64,000 bases of DNA from assembly GCF_901709675.1 (NCBI RefSeq), contig NC_051100.1, positions 992,001 to 1,056,000 of the forward strand, written 5' to 3'. Below are positions 51,101 through 64,000 of the stretch, one piece after another. A model generated the notes under the pieces. The model worked only from the letters and a program-made list of their open reading frames with translations, had not been told where the DNA came from and searched no databases. Position 1 is the stretch's first letter. Every line of letters starts with the position of its first letter. The DNA is from Syngnathus acus (lineage: Eukaryota; Chordata; Actinopteri; Syngnathiformes; Syngnathidae). A program made the position numbers and the translations under genes.

Positions 51101-54100
51101 TGGCCATTAAATGGACAAAAACATGTGAAGGCATCTTAAATGGCATTTGATGATAATCAGGAGGATGAAGCTGACCTTTAAGACGAGGTCTCTGGCAGAT
51201 GAAGACATGAGGATTCGGTCACACCAGGCAGGGCATCTGGTGTTCATGTACTGCTTCCCCTGACTGCTGTCTTCACTGTATGGGTAGCTGGGGCACACAA
51301 TCAGTCACATTCATCACTCAGGTTTTGTTTCAATTGAATTTTGCAATAAAAACGGAATAAAAACTTTCATTTATTTAAACAAAATAATAATAATGAAGAA
51401 CCAGAGATATGAAGAATCCATATCAACATGAATGCAAATACATCTTAACTGCCACCTGTAATGTGGAGATCGAAATGTGAGATATGAAAGTGTTGAAAAC
51501 AATGACATCTTCTGCTTTATAGCACAATGTGATCCAAGTCATTTCAAGAAAACAACAGGAGGTCCATTAGCATGACTAGTCATCCGAGTAATCTCTTGAA
51601 TCAACACATACGAACGGCTTAATCAAAGTAATATTTCTCTGCCAACTGCGCAGGTTGTGAGTGTGTGTTTGGCGGAGAGAAATGAGAGAAAGACAGAGGG
51701 AGGGAGGGGCAGAATAGTGGCGAGAATGAGAGCAATCTAGGCGGAGCTGGCTGGCTGGCTGGCTGGCTGGCCGGCCGGGGAAGACTCACTTGCCGATATG
51801 TATGACTACATCCCTACACAGTCATCAAAAACAGATTAGGTGCAGCGGTGGCGGCAAATGGCCAATAGAGATTGCACGTGTCTCCAAACAGCATGGAATG
51901 ATCACTTGATTTAAGCAGAAGGAGGTGCCGGGCGAGCTGATAAAGATTTACATTGTGGAGAATTCAATTTGCCCGTTCGGCTCATCAAACGGCTTTAGAT
52001 TTACACAGCGCCGATCCAATTTGTTTGCCGGCGCTCATCAGGGTGGAAGGGAAGGCTTACGTACTGTAACGCCAATCCAATTTGCTCCTTCAATAGGGCG
52101 TCTGCTAACTGTAACGGAACACAAAGTGACTGTTCTCTGCAAGCGACGTTTTCTTACGTATATTAAAAAAAAAGAAAAAAAAGTCATTTTCTTAAGAGCT
52201 GATTGATTGAAAATATTCAAAAGCGACTTACAATACCATTGCGCAGTGATGGACAAAAAAGATGTCCCGATGTCATCAAAACTGAAGATGAAAATGTGCC
52301 TGTGTTAGTGTGCAATTTCAACAATCAGGCAATTGTCATTTTCAGTTTTTCATTTCAGAAGCACTTCATATAAATGCTGCATGCTGTGACCACCATGTGG
52401 ACGATTCATTTTCCAATGAAATCAAAAATGATTGAGCCAAGGCAGAAAGTTTGAAAAATGTCATCGCACAAATGTTAAAACAGTGATAATAGATTTTCTA
52501 CAGTTATCGACCAATGAAAAAAAGACACTTATAAATAAATATTTGGTCTTAACAAATGAAGTGAAATGTGTTCATTTCCCGCGGCACACCTTTAGAGCTC
52601 TCACAATACACTGGTTGAGAATGGCCTCTATGGGGTTAAAACCAGGGCACAAACAGGGTCAACACACACACACGTGCACACACGTGCACACACACGTGCA
52701 CACACACGCACACACACACGCACAGGGCCGGCCGCCCCCCCACCAGGTGAGCAAACAGACCTGCGGAGCACAACTTAAAGAGTTTCCCTGCCTCCAATTA
52801 GCATCAATAGCACTTAAACCACAGGGGAGATGCATGATTTTTCTTTTCGATGCTAATCAAAAGGCTAAAGGAGTGATCCAGATAAAAGACAGCATCAAGA
52901 ATGGGATGAGTGAAACACATCCAAGAGAGAGGGGATGAAGACTGACGGATCAGACAGAAAGAGGCTAAGGGAAGGTGGAAAAGAGCAAAATCTTCAAAGG
53001 ACTTGTGGAGATGCTTGAATTCCGGGTGGCCTCCTGCTTCCTGAGGGACGGTGGGAGGGAGGAAGGGAGGGAGGGAGGGTGGGATCGCGCTCTTCACAGT
53101 GAACAATCCTCCTATCAGTGCCCGACTCCATTACGGCTTTATTGACCAACAAGAAAGAGATTGAGAGAAGATGAGAGAAGTTTTCCTCCTCACTTCCTTC
53201 AAACCATAAACTTCCACCGGATAGCAATTAGCCACAACATTTTTGTATGACAACTGGCAGTTGTAAAAGATGATTATGAAAGTCTCACAATTGTGTGCGT
53301 GTGGACTTAAAGGCCGTTCCCCTTTTTCTGTTGGTTCCGAGCGCGATAACAAGCCTTAATGCAACAGCAAACAGCTGAACGCGGCGCTCTGGCCAAAGTG
53401 ATGAACGTGTCCGATTAGTGACTTTACAAATTTATCACAGTGGGTAAACGGTCTGGTCTGAGAGGGCGTGTGGGCTGGAGGCCATCAGTCCTATCAGACC
53501 CTTATTGCCCATAGCAAGACTAATTACAGTAATTAATTGTCCACGCTGATAACGTTGTGCACCTGCAGAGAAGCCGTGACGCAATTTAGACGCACACAAG
53601 AGAAGAGAAAAGAAAATTAGGTAGGTACACTGCGCGTTGAAGGATATCCAATAGAAGAGCAGGAAAAAAAAGTCGGATATTTTGAATGATATGTTCAAAA
53701 TTGTATTTTGCAGTGGTGTACAATTGCACCACATCATACTGAGCTGTCTCATTTTGCAACACAATATGAATTATTATACTACTTGTTAAAAAAAAGAGAC
53801 CCTCCAGAACTTATAAATTTCTTTGAGTTTTCCAGTTTTTTTCTCATTTCTGAAAAGCAGTTTCAATTGAATTCACCTGAGATTCTCTGAAAGTCAGAAA
53901 TATATGTTAAAAAACATTGACAAACTCACCCAAGAATTTTTCTCTGGCGCAAAGAAAAGATTAAATACTTGACTTACAATTTTTTTTTAGTCAGTATCTT
54001 TAAGGTCAGTTGTGGTCAACTCTTCAATTTACCATCGCATTGTTCGAACGATGAAATTTCCATCGGCAAACACGTAGAACTGCTCAAAGTTGAACTTCGC

Positions 54101-57100
54101 AAAAAGATGAATATGATCTTCTGATCCCAGTTACAGTAAATTCTAGGCGAGGGCGGCTCAATTAAAGTCTAGCCCGGCAGACACCAGGCAAAGCAATTAT
54201 CTTGTAGTCATTTGTAATAACTGCCAGGTCTGCCCGAGAATAATAAACTCATTTGCAAAACACATCTTATTTAAGTAGACATTTCGATTTTCTGATTGGT
54301 TTGTTTGGCCATTTTTTGTGGCGCTGACCTATCATCTCCGATGATGCATGAGAGTATGGTCTCATATCCAGAGTGTGTAGAGCCCATCAAGAGCTCACTC
54401 ATTCACGCTTGGTTTAGGGCTTAATGTTTGATTTGACTGCAGACGCATTACTCACATTTACTTCGGCCTGCTTGTTTTCACACAGTAAAACCAGGCGAGG
54501 CGAGGTGATTTGGCCTATTGGATTTGGCCCTACCTATTGACCAAGGGGGCTTGTCATAGTCACAAGCGACACACATATTGAATTTGCTACTTTTGAAAAC
54601 ATCAACAGTTGTTTTCATTTGAATCGTACACCAGTCTGGATTGACTTTGATCTCCGAATAAAATAATGTGACTGGGAAGAATTTAGTTTCCATATTTGTA
54701 ATGACCGAACCGGCAAGCTGGGTACGAGTCTTTACGAATCCTTGAGAGCGGAAGGGCACACAAAGGCACGGCGGGACGTTGTCGATATTCGAAGGGCTTC
54801 TATCGGCTGAAACGTCAGAAAAAGCTCGGTTGCAAAGTTTGTTTGCGTTGTCAGGGGAGGCCTGGAAAAACACAAGCCGACATACACGTAGTCGCGGGCG
54901 CGCAAAAAGATCAGCCAAATGCTATCAATAAAGCAGGGTGTTTGCTTGGGTTTGTCGAGCTGGGAGCCTCGCAGGCACAACATTGGCACAGCGCAGTACA
55001 AACACAGTCAAATGCCATCGGTAGCTCATTGCTCACAGCTTGCTCGCCTTCAGCTACGACATGCGTAGCGTTTAGTTTCTCCACGGCCAGGGAAGAAGTC
55101 ACAGATGGCCTCGATTCAATCGTCTCCAACAAAGATTGTTTTCAACAAAGCCCTCCCTTCAGTGGCATCATCCCGGGCAATGACACATGACAGTGGACAT
55201 TATTCAGCTATTATGGAGACAATGGGCCCTCACCAATTTCACAGGCTCTCTCGTAGTTCGAATGATGGATGCGCAGATGATTAGAAACAATGTTGGTGTT
55301 CAGGAGATCAGCTGTTTTCCTTCACGAGCTACACACACAGCACCGCTTTAATGAAACATTTAGTTTGTTCTCCAGAAATGGAGAGCGTGCATCTAAATCA
55401 GGACACAATGACTTGTTGGCAGAGAACAAAAAGACTCTTTTACGCTGGAAGTAGCAGAAGCCGTGGCGCAATCGGACAAACACGGCCACAAGCAAATGCA
55501 CAAATAAATACGGGGTGGATGACATCACCCATGCAGCCGTCAGAAGCCGAGGGGCTAGCTTCACAAGAAACTGCTTGGGTCTCAAATATTCTCATACTAT
55601 GCTATGCTATGACAGCAGACCTTTTTTTGTTGTTTTTGGAAAGGTTTCACATATGGGCTCAATGTTGGACCTGCAAAAATGGCCGAAAAGGCTTATAGGT
55701 ATGCCAGGTTGGCATATTGTGAAGAAACACTATTATTGTGCACTAATGCATTGTCTTTATGGATGAAATTGAATTCCGGCTGTATGATTTCATACATGGC
55801 ATCTACCGTTTTAGAAAACTATGAGACCAGATTTCATGTATTTCAGCTGAAAACAGGCTTGCCACTTTAAAGAAATCTTCCTTGCTCTGGAAATTGACTC
55901 TTTATTAGCGCACTTATTAGCAGTTGAGAAATTGGCGGAAGGCCACATGTGCAATTATTCCTATCTTTCTTGGAAATGGCCAAGGTGATTCTGCCTGAAA
56001 TAGTGTCTTACTTCCACCCTTGTGCCTCGTCTCTAGCGTTAGAGGAAAAAAAAAAAGAAGCTAACATGGCCAGGTTGTTTCTAGGGGAGCTTTCAGTGAG
56101 CATCTAGCAAGTCACCTTTTGACCCCAGAGCAAGAGGTCTGCGCTTCTCTCTATCCATGTCTAGACTTGCAAAAAAACACACACAACTTTGACTATTCTA
56201 CTGGCTCTCTTGGATTCCCATCATTTGATGCGTGTCATCAGAGGTAATAAATACGATGTATTCAAAGTCAGTTAATTTTTTAGATTCCACATCACATCTA
56301 AAGCGCCTTAAGAGTGATGCAGCTTCATTAAAACATTGACAGTACTGATTTAGGTCAGAACAGTTTGAGCATGAAAGGGAATTATTTCTATGTATTGGAA
56401 AATCATCTTCAGTGGCTTTTCTCTTTCTTAGAGGGAAAAAGTCCCATTGCTGTCATGTGTCTTTCTCCATGTTTCCTTTCAATTGACTTTGCTTCACTTT
56501 TATTTTCATGCCCTGAAATCACTCATGGTTTGCCAGCCACACGGGTAGACTTGTACTGTTGGTGGATGTCACTCAAAATCTTTCTCAAAGCCCATTTCCA
56601 CTAACCATGTTAGGGGGTGAATACATTCTTCTGTTGCGCTCTCACTGTCCACTGCATTCCCAACTGACGGCGAGCTCCCGATTTAATTTTTCCATTGATT
56701 TTGTGCAAAAAAAGGAGCAAATAAATTGAATCAGAGGAATACTAAAAGCTTTCCACTAAATCAATCAAAATGCATGAATAAGTTTCAATATAAGTGATGC
56801 TGTGGTATGTTTTACGGGATATATAGATCCAATTTACCCAATGTCGGACTGATCAAGGATGTTATTGGAATATACATCGACTGGATAGTGGCCTATGATG
56901 ATGGAGGGCGCTGTATTTACAAAGTGATACTTGTATGGTTGCCATACTGCAGAATACGGCCAGTGTACTTCTCCTCACAACTCGAGTGTCGGTGTGTGCG
57001 GGTGGGCGGGCGGCCCGGTGGCTGATCAGCAGCGCATGGCAGCCCATTGGCTCCGGGGCCAGCTATGACAAGTTGAGGGTAAATTCCTCACCTCTGTGCT

Positions 57101-57945
57101 TGAGTACTTATACTTGTCAGCAACAACTTTGACAGACAATTTTTGAGAGTAAAAAAACAAAAAAAACAAAAGTTTTGCAAATGCGGGGGGGGGGCGGGGA
57201 TGCACAGGAAAAATTGCTACATACAAATATTCATGGTGGGATAAAAGTTCCAATCTGGATAAAAAGCATGGAAAGATGATTCACTTGTCATATTCACACC
57301 GGTTAGATCAATGAAACTAATGACGCATGTTGCATCCTTTTGGTTGCTGTGTTTTTCTGACAACATCCTCTCTAATCCCTCCGGCAAGACAAACAAACAG
57401 AATTGAGTTTGTGTCTGACATTCAACACATCTCAAACCCGCCGTGTCAACGGACCATCGTTTGTCTGATCCGTTTTTTTTGCTTGGCATGGGACTAAAGC
57501 TCCGCTCTTATAAATTCCTCACAATGCCTTTGGCGCAAAATCTCAAAAGTCAATTTGAATGTCCATTTAAAAATAGAAGCTTCATTTAGCGAAAAGGCCA
57601 GAGATCATTTTTAACCATAGCAATAATAGTAAGTGCATCTGTGTCATCTTGCCATCTCACTTTGTGATTTCTACGCCAGCACAACACAACAGAGAAAATT
57701 CACTTGCAGATGAAATGTTTGTGAATAGAATTGATTTATAGATTTGAACAAAAGTGAGCCGTGTGTGTTTGTGTGTGTGTGAGGTTGTCTTCTGATGGCC
57801 GCCACTAAAAAGAGTAATTACTCCACAGATGGTGAGGGGCTGGTCTGGAGCAGACTATGTGATGGAGAACAATCATTGAGGCTTGATTGCTCAAGAAGCA
57901 CAAGGCAGAGCTGACAGGAGGAGGGGTTCCGCAATGTGCCATGAT

Positions 57946-57976
<31 letters not shown>

Positions 57977-59602
57977 GAAGAGAAATGGGAGGGGGGGGGG
58001 GACTGTTTAAGTTTAACTAGGCCACTGCGACCCATTACGGGCCTTGACAATGATGTGGTTTGTTACACACACAGAGTAGATCAAATGAAATTTCATGTGC
58101 TGCTCCTGGGTTTCATCTATTTGATTCATCATCACCTCAAGCATGAGGAAATCATTTGTATTCCAACACGGCGGCGCCGGCACAGTCATGCCTCCCCGTG
58201 GAAAGATGATTAAGTATTATATGGATAGGTGCAAATGTCATCCTGTATAAAAGGACAATAAATCGGCATGTCACTTATGCAAAGTGATGTAAATGGGGCC
58301 CCTGATTAAGACACACAGTCATTTAAAAAACAGGGACCGGCAGAACCTTGACACACACCCACACCTACTGCGTCTCGGGCTCTCACACACACAGACGGTA
58401 AGTCAATTTGAAATTCAACATTGAGTACTTCATACAACACATGGCTTTTGATAACGACTTCAAAATCTCTCTCCTTCTCTCTCTCTCTTTCACACACACA
58501 GAGAGAGAGAATAAAATCCCCGTAGCCATGTGCCTGCCACCAGAGCAGTTTATCAAGTAATTATTGTTTGATTACAGCGTTTCATTATCTGCGCTGATTG
58601 AGTCACAAGCAACGGCAAAGGTCAAGCGCCATTAACGCGCAGCTCCCGAAACATATTTCCACGCCGACAGCGTATTTGCCCTCCCTCCCTCCTTCCCTCC
58701 CTCTCCTTCTGAAAGGGCTAATTGCAAATGCATTTGTTTGAGGAAAGAAGAGAGGAGGCCGCATGCTCCCAGTCCCACTGAGACGCAGCAATATTAATCC
58801 CGTAAAAAAGGAACTGACACAAATTCAGACGTGCGCGCCCACATTGAAAGATGTTTAGGCCAATTGATGATTAATCTATTAACTGCCATGAAACCGTTTT
58901 GGAAAAATGTTTTTATGTTAGATAGATAACAAGTTAGATGGCACAGTGGTCAACATTTTAACTATGATTGATGAATTGTTATTTTGGGCAGAAAATATAC
59001 AAAAATAACATTCTCAGGCTTTACTTTTTGTCATTATAGCCAGCATTTTACGACAGGACATAAAAAAATCCGTACTACTACTGCAGCTGCACTAAGTCGT
59101 TGTATACAAAGTTTCAAAGTATAGCACAGACTCAATTTGTATTCAGTTTTGCTCAATATGATTTTACTGCGTACGTTGCACACCTTATTTGTAAAATACA
59201 TGTTTGACATGAAAAGATGCATGCAGTGGGAAATTGCATTTTTCATCGCATTTTGTTGCCTGATCTTAATAAAAATGATTACGCTGCCAATTGTAAAGCA
59301 AAATGTTTTGGCTTCTATAATGCAGTAGATTTATCATGACAAAAAAAACAATTTTTTGAATTCTGTTTAATGTTTGGTGTGAATTTTAATTGAATAAAAA
59401 AGGTTGCAGCTCAAATTGTTTACTGTAAATATAAGTAAGCTGATAATAAGTTTGTACAAGAAAAAAAGAAAAGAAAAAGTATAGTACAGTGTTGAATGAA
59501 TATCCATTACGTGTGTGTTTGCGCGTACCTGGGTGGGAAGGATATTTCCAATTCATGCAGTCGATCCTTGAACACTGACAGTTCTTTGTCGTACTCTAAA
59601 AG
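48071..59602 (-). CDS. inpp5a: inpp5a, inositol polyphosphate-5-phosphatase A, last four coding exons
   Basis: Role: hydrolyses the 5-phosphate of Ins(1,4,5)P3 and Ins(1,3,4,5)P4, ending calcium signalling, as a prenylated membrane enzyme. Exons on the minus strand: 59602-59529 (LLEYDKELSVFKDRLHEL...), 51287-51176 (SYPYSED to LVLK), 49251-49183 (PENEEK to MGDHK) and 48151-48071 (PVFLSFRI to the stop). Phases agree, giving 111 residues and TGA. Seen: the signature motif RCPAWCDRIL and the second active-site motif GDHKPVF, which is split across the last two exons, and the C-terminal CVVQ prenylation box in HKCCVVQ. The human enzyme is about 412 residues, so roughly the last quarter is here; the rest lies to the right. 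The exon before LLEYDK was not found up to 64000. The gene converges on nkx6.2. Confidence 0.95.
49183..49251 (-). CDS. inpp5a: inpp5a exon ending in GDHK
   Basis: Acceptor tttgcag; 23 codons, PENEEKSVVYDNIGANVC then MGDHK; donor AAG|gtgtgt; phase 0 at both ends. Confidence 0.95.
51176..51287 (-). CDS. inpp5a: inpp5a exon with catalytic CPAWCDRIL motif
   Basis: Acceptor gccccag; completes the split Ser codon, then YPYSEDSSQGKQYMNTRCPA, WCDRIL and up to LVLK; donor AAG|gtcagc. The Asp-Arg of the motif is intact. Confidence 0.96.
51288..59528 (-). other. inpp5a large intron with candidate regulatory DNA
   Basis: About 8.2 kb without exons. Much of it is non-repetitive, of mixed composition and dotted with homeodomain-type cores, for example TAATTACAGTAATTAATTG at about 53521-53539 and AAGTAATTATTG at 58555. 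Simple repeats include CTGG (51741-51770), CA/CGTGCA (52664-52723), GGGA (53050-53080), TG (57946-57975) and CCCT (58680-58700). No gene was seen on either strand. Confidence 0.5.
53380..53580. promoter_or_regulatory. Candidate conserved regulatory element in inpp5a intron
   Basis: A 200-base non-repetitive stretch with paired TAATTA cores, an E-box-like CACCTG and CAGCTG, and CCGATTAGTGA. It looks like a developmental enhancer, possibly acting on nkx6.2. This is from composition and motifs only; no alignment was possible. Confidence 0.25.
59529..59602 (-). CDS. inpp5a: inpp5a exon (LLEYDKELSVFKD)
   Basis: Acceptor ctccacag; 24 codons plus AG; donor CCCAG|gtacgc (phase 2). Matches the human segment LLEFDKELSVFKDRLYEL with conservative changes. 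Confidence 0.95.
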
Positions 59603-59893
59603 CTGTGGAGGTAAAAAACAAACAAAAAAACAATTGAAAGTGTGCAGGGAGACACAAGCAGCAACAAATGATATTTTGCAGCTAGTCCAAACCTTCAAAT
59701 GAACAACACAACCCTAATCTACTCTATGTGTCCACATTAAAAATTGGGCTTTGGAAAGCTGCTAGGTGTTCACAAACAGACAGGCAATGACAACTTACAT
59801 TTTATCTTTGACAGCTTTTCTGATAGAAGAGCTGCACTGACACAAACTACTCAATAACAGCAAAATCCAATGGTGACTACTTTGATTGATTAC

Positions 59894-60005
59894 TATCCAT
59901 CCATTATCGCGATGGCTTATCCCGCGCAGGGTCGCTGAGACATGGGGCCTATGGCGTGAGGCGGGGCACAATTGCCCAGCTGACAGATAGCGGCGCACTC
60001 TCAAT
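59894..60005 (-). mobile_element. Retroposon 3' tail, reverse orientation
   Basis: ATCCATCCATTATCGCGATG, then GCTTATCCCGCGCAGGGTCGC, TGGGGCCTATGG, AGGCGGGGCACAATTGCC and CAGCTGAC follow the common fish tail (CCATCCAT...CGCTTATCC...GGGTCGC...GGCGGGGTACA) in reverse. Confidence 0.7.
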
Positions 60006-62010
60006 CATACGTCTGGACCGTATTTACTGTGGAACAAACTCTCCACGGAAAAGCCAAAGCTGAGCTTTCAACCTGAGGAGGCTTTTTTCGTCGTGAGGCA
60101 ACTTCTGTCCAATTCATTCAACCAAGAGCAGCCTTTACTTCAGCTTAGGGTGTGGAAAATACTTCTCAAACTCACAAAAACATTTGATATTATAAAATAA
60201 AAACTATTAAAAAAAATAACTGGAACTATAGCTGCAATTATAGGGAAAAATACTCTGTTTTTGTCGCGTTCAGGGTTCGTCATTTATATTTATTTTGGTA
60301 CTGCTGGACAGAAGAAGGAAAGTCAAACAGCCTTTTGACAATGGTAGTTTACCTTTCTTTGTAACACAACACCAAGCAGACAAAAACTTTAACTACTAAA
60401 AACTCAATTAAAATGGTGTTTTTGAAAATAAATAAATAAAAATAACAGACCTACTCCAAATACTAACTCAAACTAACTGACATTACACTACCAAAGTCAA
60501 AACAAAATCAAAAATCCCAAACTATTATCACCCTGACCCACACCAATTGATGCAAAAAACGTTTTTCCACTTTGTTTTAAAAGATTCAAATGTATTCTCA
60601 AAGTCTGTTTCTTTCAAATGCATACTTTAAATCAGTTGTAAACGGATTCATGTCAACAACAGCATCTAACGGTTTTTAATTCTGTAAGACACTTTGAATT
60701 GTTGATGCATGAGTGGTGCAATACAAATAAACATGCCTTGCCTAGTAGTAGTCAATATAGTTGTAAATAATAATAACACTAATGAACATTCACAACAACA
60801 ATAATAACAACACAAAATTGCAATAACCGTTAAAAACAACAGCAATAAAAATTGAATAACACTTTCTCAACACTGGCAATAGCTGTCAGTCTGCGTTTGT
60901 GTGTGTGTGTGTGTGTGTGTGTTGCCCTGTCTGACAAGGGGGTTCTCTGGCCACAGTGCCAGTCCATCTCCACACTCTTCATTAATCATGTCTCCTCACC
61001 CAGCTGTACTCACTGGCTAGAGTGTACACACACACGTCCCCCAATTTACCCCCTTTCACAAAAGCCATAAATCATTAGTGAAAAGTGCAATTAGTGGCTT
61101 CTTGTATACATTAATTATCTGGGAGATGAACAGGTAGCTATGGCACCTGCATGACTGCTTCCCTGAGGGACTGACAGCGATGTTCTCTTAGCAACCCTTG
61201 GAGGGCCCGGCTCGGGCCGGGCCTTTTTCCTTTCAAAACATCCTCTTGGATCTGGGACGCTTGGTTTGATTGTACAACGGGCCGTGCTACATTTTCCACA
61301 GCGGGGAACAATTACAGTCTGTCGATCCCGCGATGGGACGCATTTGACGCAAAGCGGACAGGCGAGTGGACATTAATGACATTACATTAGTGTATTACAC
61401 ACGGCGCTACGTTGACGCGTACAAGATGAAATATCAACAGAGATGACATGGGTTCGATTTGAGAGGAAAGTGGGAACAAGGCTTGTAATATGAGAGTAAC
61501 AATTGCCCGGCCTGACAGATTTCTGCCGTCGACTCGAATGGTCGCGGAGTTGACACGTAAGCGCGAGTCGGTGGCGCTGTGTGTTAGTATTTGTGATTAT
61601 GTGTCAGCCATGTAGAACAGTGGCCATTACTTGCAGCCAGCGGGGCCCTCCCGGTCGGAGTCTCTGCGGTTCAAGAGGGCACATGCGACGCATTCATCAA
61701 ACTCACGCTGCCGGGGTCATAGGAGAGACTCACACACTGTGGATGAGGGATGGCAGAGGAGACGATGGGATGGGATGGGATGCAAGCCCACGCTCCACTG
61801 TCCACCCTGTGCCACCATCCATCCACCGCACGTGCGTGCGTGCGTGTGTGTGTGTCAAAACAATCAAAATGTTGTTGCCGCGCACACTATTATCATTACA
61901 TGAGCTAATCAAAAAAAAAATAATCAAATAATAAGGCACACATTCACAGCAGCGTAATGAAAAGGTCTTTTTTTGCCTCAAGGCACATTATTGCACATTA
62001 AGGCAAAGGA

Positions 62011-62038
62011 ATCAAACTGAAGTCGACTTCAGTTTGAT
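62011..62038. repeat. Perfect 28 bp palindrome
   Basis: The left half, ATCAAACTGAAGTC, is followed directly by its exact reverse complement, with no spacer. Beyond it the arms continue imperfectly (TTAAGGCA on the left against TGCTTTAA on the right). Confidence 0.97.
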
Positions 62039-64000
62039 GTGCTTTAATCAAAACAACCGTTGCTGTTCAAATAAAAAAACGAGTAAAATCAAGAATGTCT
62101 TTGTAACTGTCTCTGTCAATTTGATCTTCATACCAACTGCAAGCTTGTGAATGACAACAAAAATGATATTTCTGGGGATCAATTAAGGCTTTAATCTAAT
62201 TGAATCTAATGGACTTTCTAATCTTAATACGTACCATTTTACATCTACATTCTGCTCGGTGGTCACATTAGACGTATCATTAATATTAATATGAGATTGA
62301 GGCTTGGACACTGATTGAGGTAAATGGGGTATAATACAAATACTTTAAGTGGGTGGAAGAGTTGATACAGCAGATGAGTGGCATATGGCCGTGTGTGCTC
62401 GCCATCTCTTCTAAGTGAATGTTGAGTAATTCATTCAGGTGAACGGATAAGACCGCACGCCAGAATTTCACACTACATTTAATCCCAGGTCAATTAAGCA
62501 TAATGCTCTGCCGCTGCGGCGGCGGCGGCGGGTGACTGCTTTAAAAATCAGCTTATATTGGTTCAAGGCCTCTTGACATTATAAAGCCAACAGTAGTTTG
62601 TCAAGCAGAAATGACCTTGGGAGTTGTGGAGGAGGTGATGCCAGATGATGCAGTACAATATCACACAGGGGGGAGATGAAGAAGTGTCTGGGTAAAAACT
62701 ACCCTGTCAAGAGCTGGAATTTCTGACTTTGCTTGGATGAAAAATCTGATCCTAAATCAGAGAGGCGGCTGATGGTTGAGGCCGGAAGTTGAGGGCTCGG
62801 GGGAAAAAAAAAAGGGGGGGGGGAATATGAGGCGTTGGGCCCCCAACTGTCCCTCTGTCGGCATACTTGTCGGCCACCTGTAATTGTGCTTTGATTTAAA
62901 TCTTGTCAAATATCCTCTGTGACAACACCTGCTGCCGTTAAGCCATCAATAAATGTTGAGGTGAAAGGTCATTTAATTTGATTTTTACACCTCATACTTG
63001 GCTTTCATTGCAAGGGCAATATTTTTCCTTCTTTTTATGGGACCTTCATTATTTGGTGTGGAAAAGCCATAAAGGGAGTGACAGAGAGGTGGCCGATTGG
63101 TACCGAGCGGGAGGGAGGGAGGGAGGGAGGAGAGCACACCAAACAAAGCTGCACTGCTGAACTTTCATTTCCACCATAAGTGAATTAGGTGCTAAAGAAG
63201 TTAGACGCATGTCAGGAAAAGGACACCAAGTCCGCAATTTGGCTTAACGCACGGAAGGAAATGCCTTTGAGTAACTTTTCAAATCTTGAAGATCAGATTA
63301 AAGTACATGAGGTCTTTTCCACATGTACTGACAGCAAATGATTGATTTCACTCTGACAGTCAGCTTTCATTGAGCGTAGCTTCTCGATTGCTATTTGGGA
63401 GTTATATTTAGAAATCATATTTATATCTATTTTTTATATCTTTATAGTTTTCTTTTTGCTTTGAACCTTTCTCTCTCTCTGCACTTTCGAGTAATATGCT
63501 GCTGGCGTAAAAAAAAAAAAAAAAGAGGCCAGGTCAGACGACAGCAAGGTTCATCACTTACTACCACCGCCCCCCCATCTGCCGACGCTACACTGATAAA
63601 GTTACAATAAAGAGATTCTGAAACACAATCAATGAGCACGGATGTGTGTGTCGAAACGACGTGGGGACTGTACACAACACAAACATGAAAAAAACACACA
63701 CGCACATGCACACAGTTCCATCTCTCCACTGGAGCAGAGCCCCGCCGTGCCCCTTGACGCCACAAGAGCCCGGAAAATTTAATCTTCCCAAATACTCATC
63801 AGGGCTCTCCATCGTCCCGCCATGACAGCGCCGGGGATAATTAATTATACAATTTCGATGGGGATATCGACTAAACAAACCTATTAATCATAGCAAAAGT
63901 CAATAGGCATGGACACATTCAATCATGTCCCAGCCAATGATTACTCCTCTCAAAATACAATAATTATTTTTAAGCGCTGCCTCGAATTAAATTTCTGTCA

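Larger units (their letters stand above)
59603..64000 (-). other. inpp5a intron running off the right edge
   Basis: No further inpp5a exon was recognised here. It contains a TG microsatellite (60898-60921), a retroposon tail (59894-60005), a perfect palindrome (62011-62038) and non-repetitive stretches with TAATTA cores (for example near 61112 and 63837-63848). Confidence 0.5.

Overview
The window is nuclear DNA from a ray-finned fish, most probably an acanthomorph teleost. The evidence is intron-split vertebrate genes with GT/AG boundaries, a vertebrate-ancient (VA) opsin, a tRNA-headed SINE, many dinucleotide microsatellites and the gene set itself. The species cannot be named from sequence alone.

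Four protein genes can be supported. (1) 233-12326, plus strand: the 3' part of cfap46, a ciliary central-apparatus protein. I could join 38 exons whose phases agree from end to end, giving 1639 residues and a stop; the 5' part lies left of the window. (2) 25552-18834, minus strand: a complete five-exon VA opsin of the long type (valop), 389 residues. (3) 41601-43762, plus strand: complete three-exon nkx6.2, 310 residues, with two alanine tracts and a CpG- and CCAAT-rich upstream region. (4) 59602-48071, minus strand: the last four coding exons of inpp5a, the type I inositol polyphosphate 5-phosphatase, ending in a CVVQ prenylation box; the 5' part lies right of the window.

The order cfap46 - valop - nkx6.2 - inpp5a matches the vertebrate CFAP46/NKX6-2/INPP5A neighbourhood, with the opsin, a gene absent from mammals, inserted between cfap46 and nkx6.2. 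nkx6.2 and inpp5a converge tail to tail. The genes do not form a pathway. The linkage is more simply explained by nkx6.2 regulatory DNA spread through its neighbours; that is an inference.

The rest is intron and intergenic DNA. It holds two copies of one tRNA-derived SINE, two copies of a 370-400 bp repeat with TGTCA ends, several short 3' tails of a LINE/SINE-type element, one or two decayed reverse-transcriptase fragments, long simple repeats (including a 60-unit CA array, a 28-base C run and a 26-base G run) and a perfect 28 bp palindrome. I found no CRISPR array, prokaryotic-type system or functional RNA gene. The points most worth a second look are the CHAT-like fold at the C-terminus of Cfap46, the phase problem at its last exon, the atypical splice donor in the opsin, the alanine tracts in Nkx6.2 and three helically spaced CCAAT boxes upstream of it.
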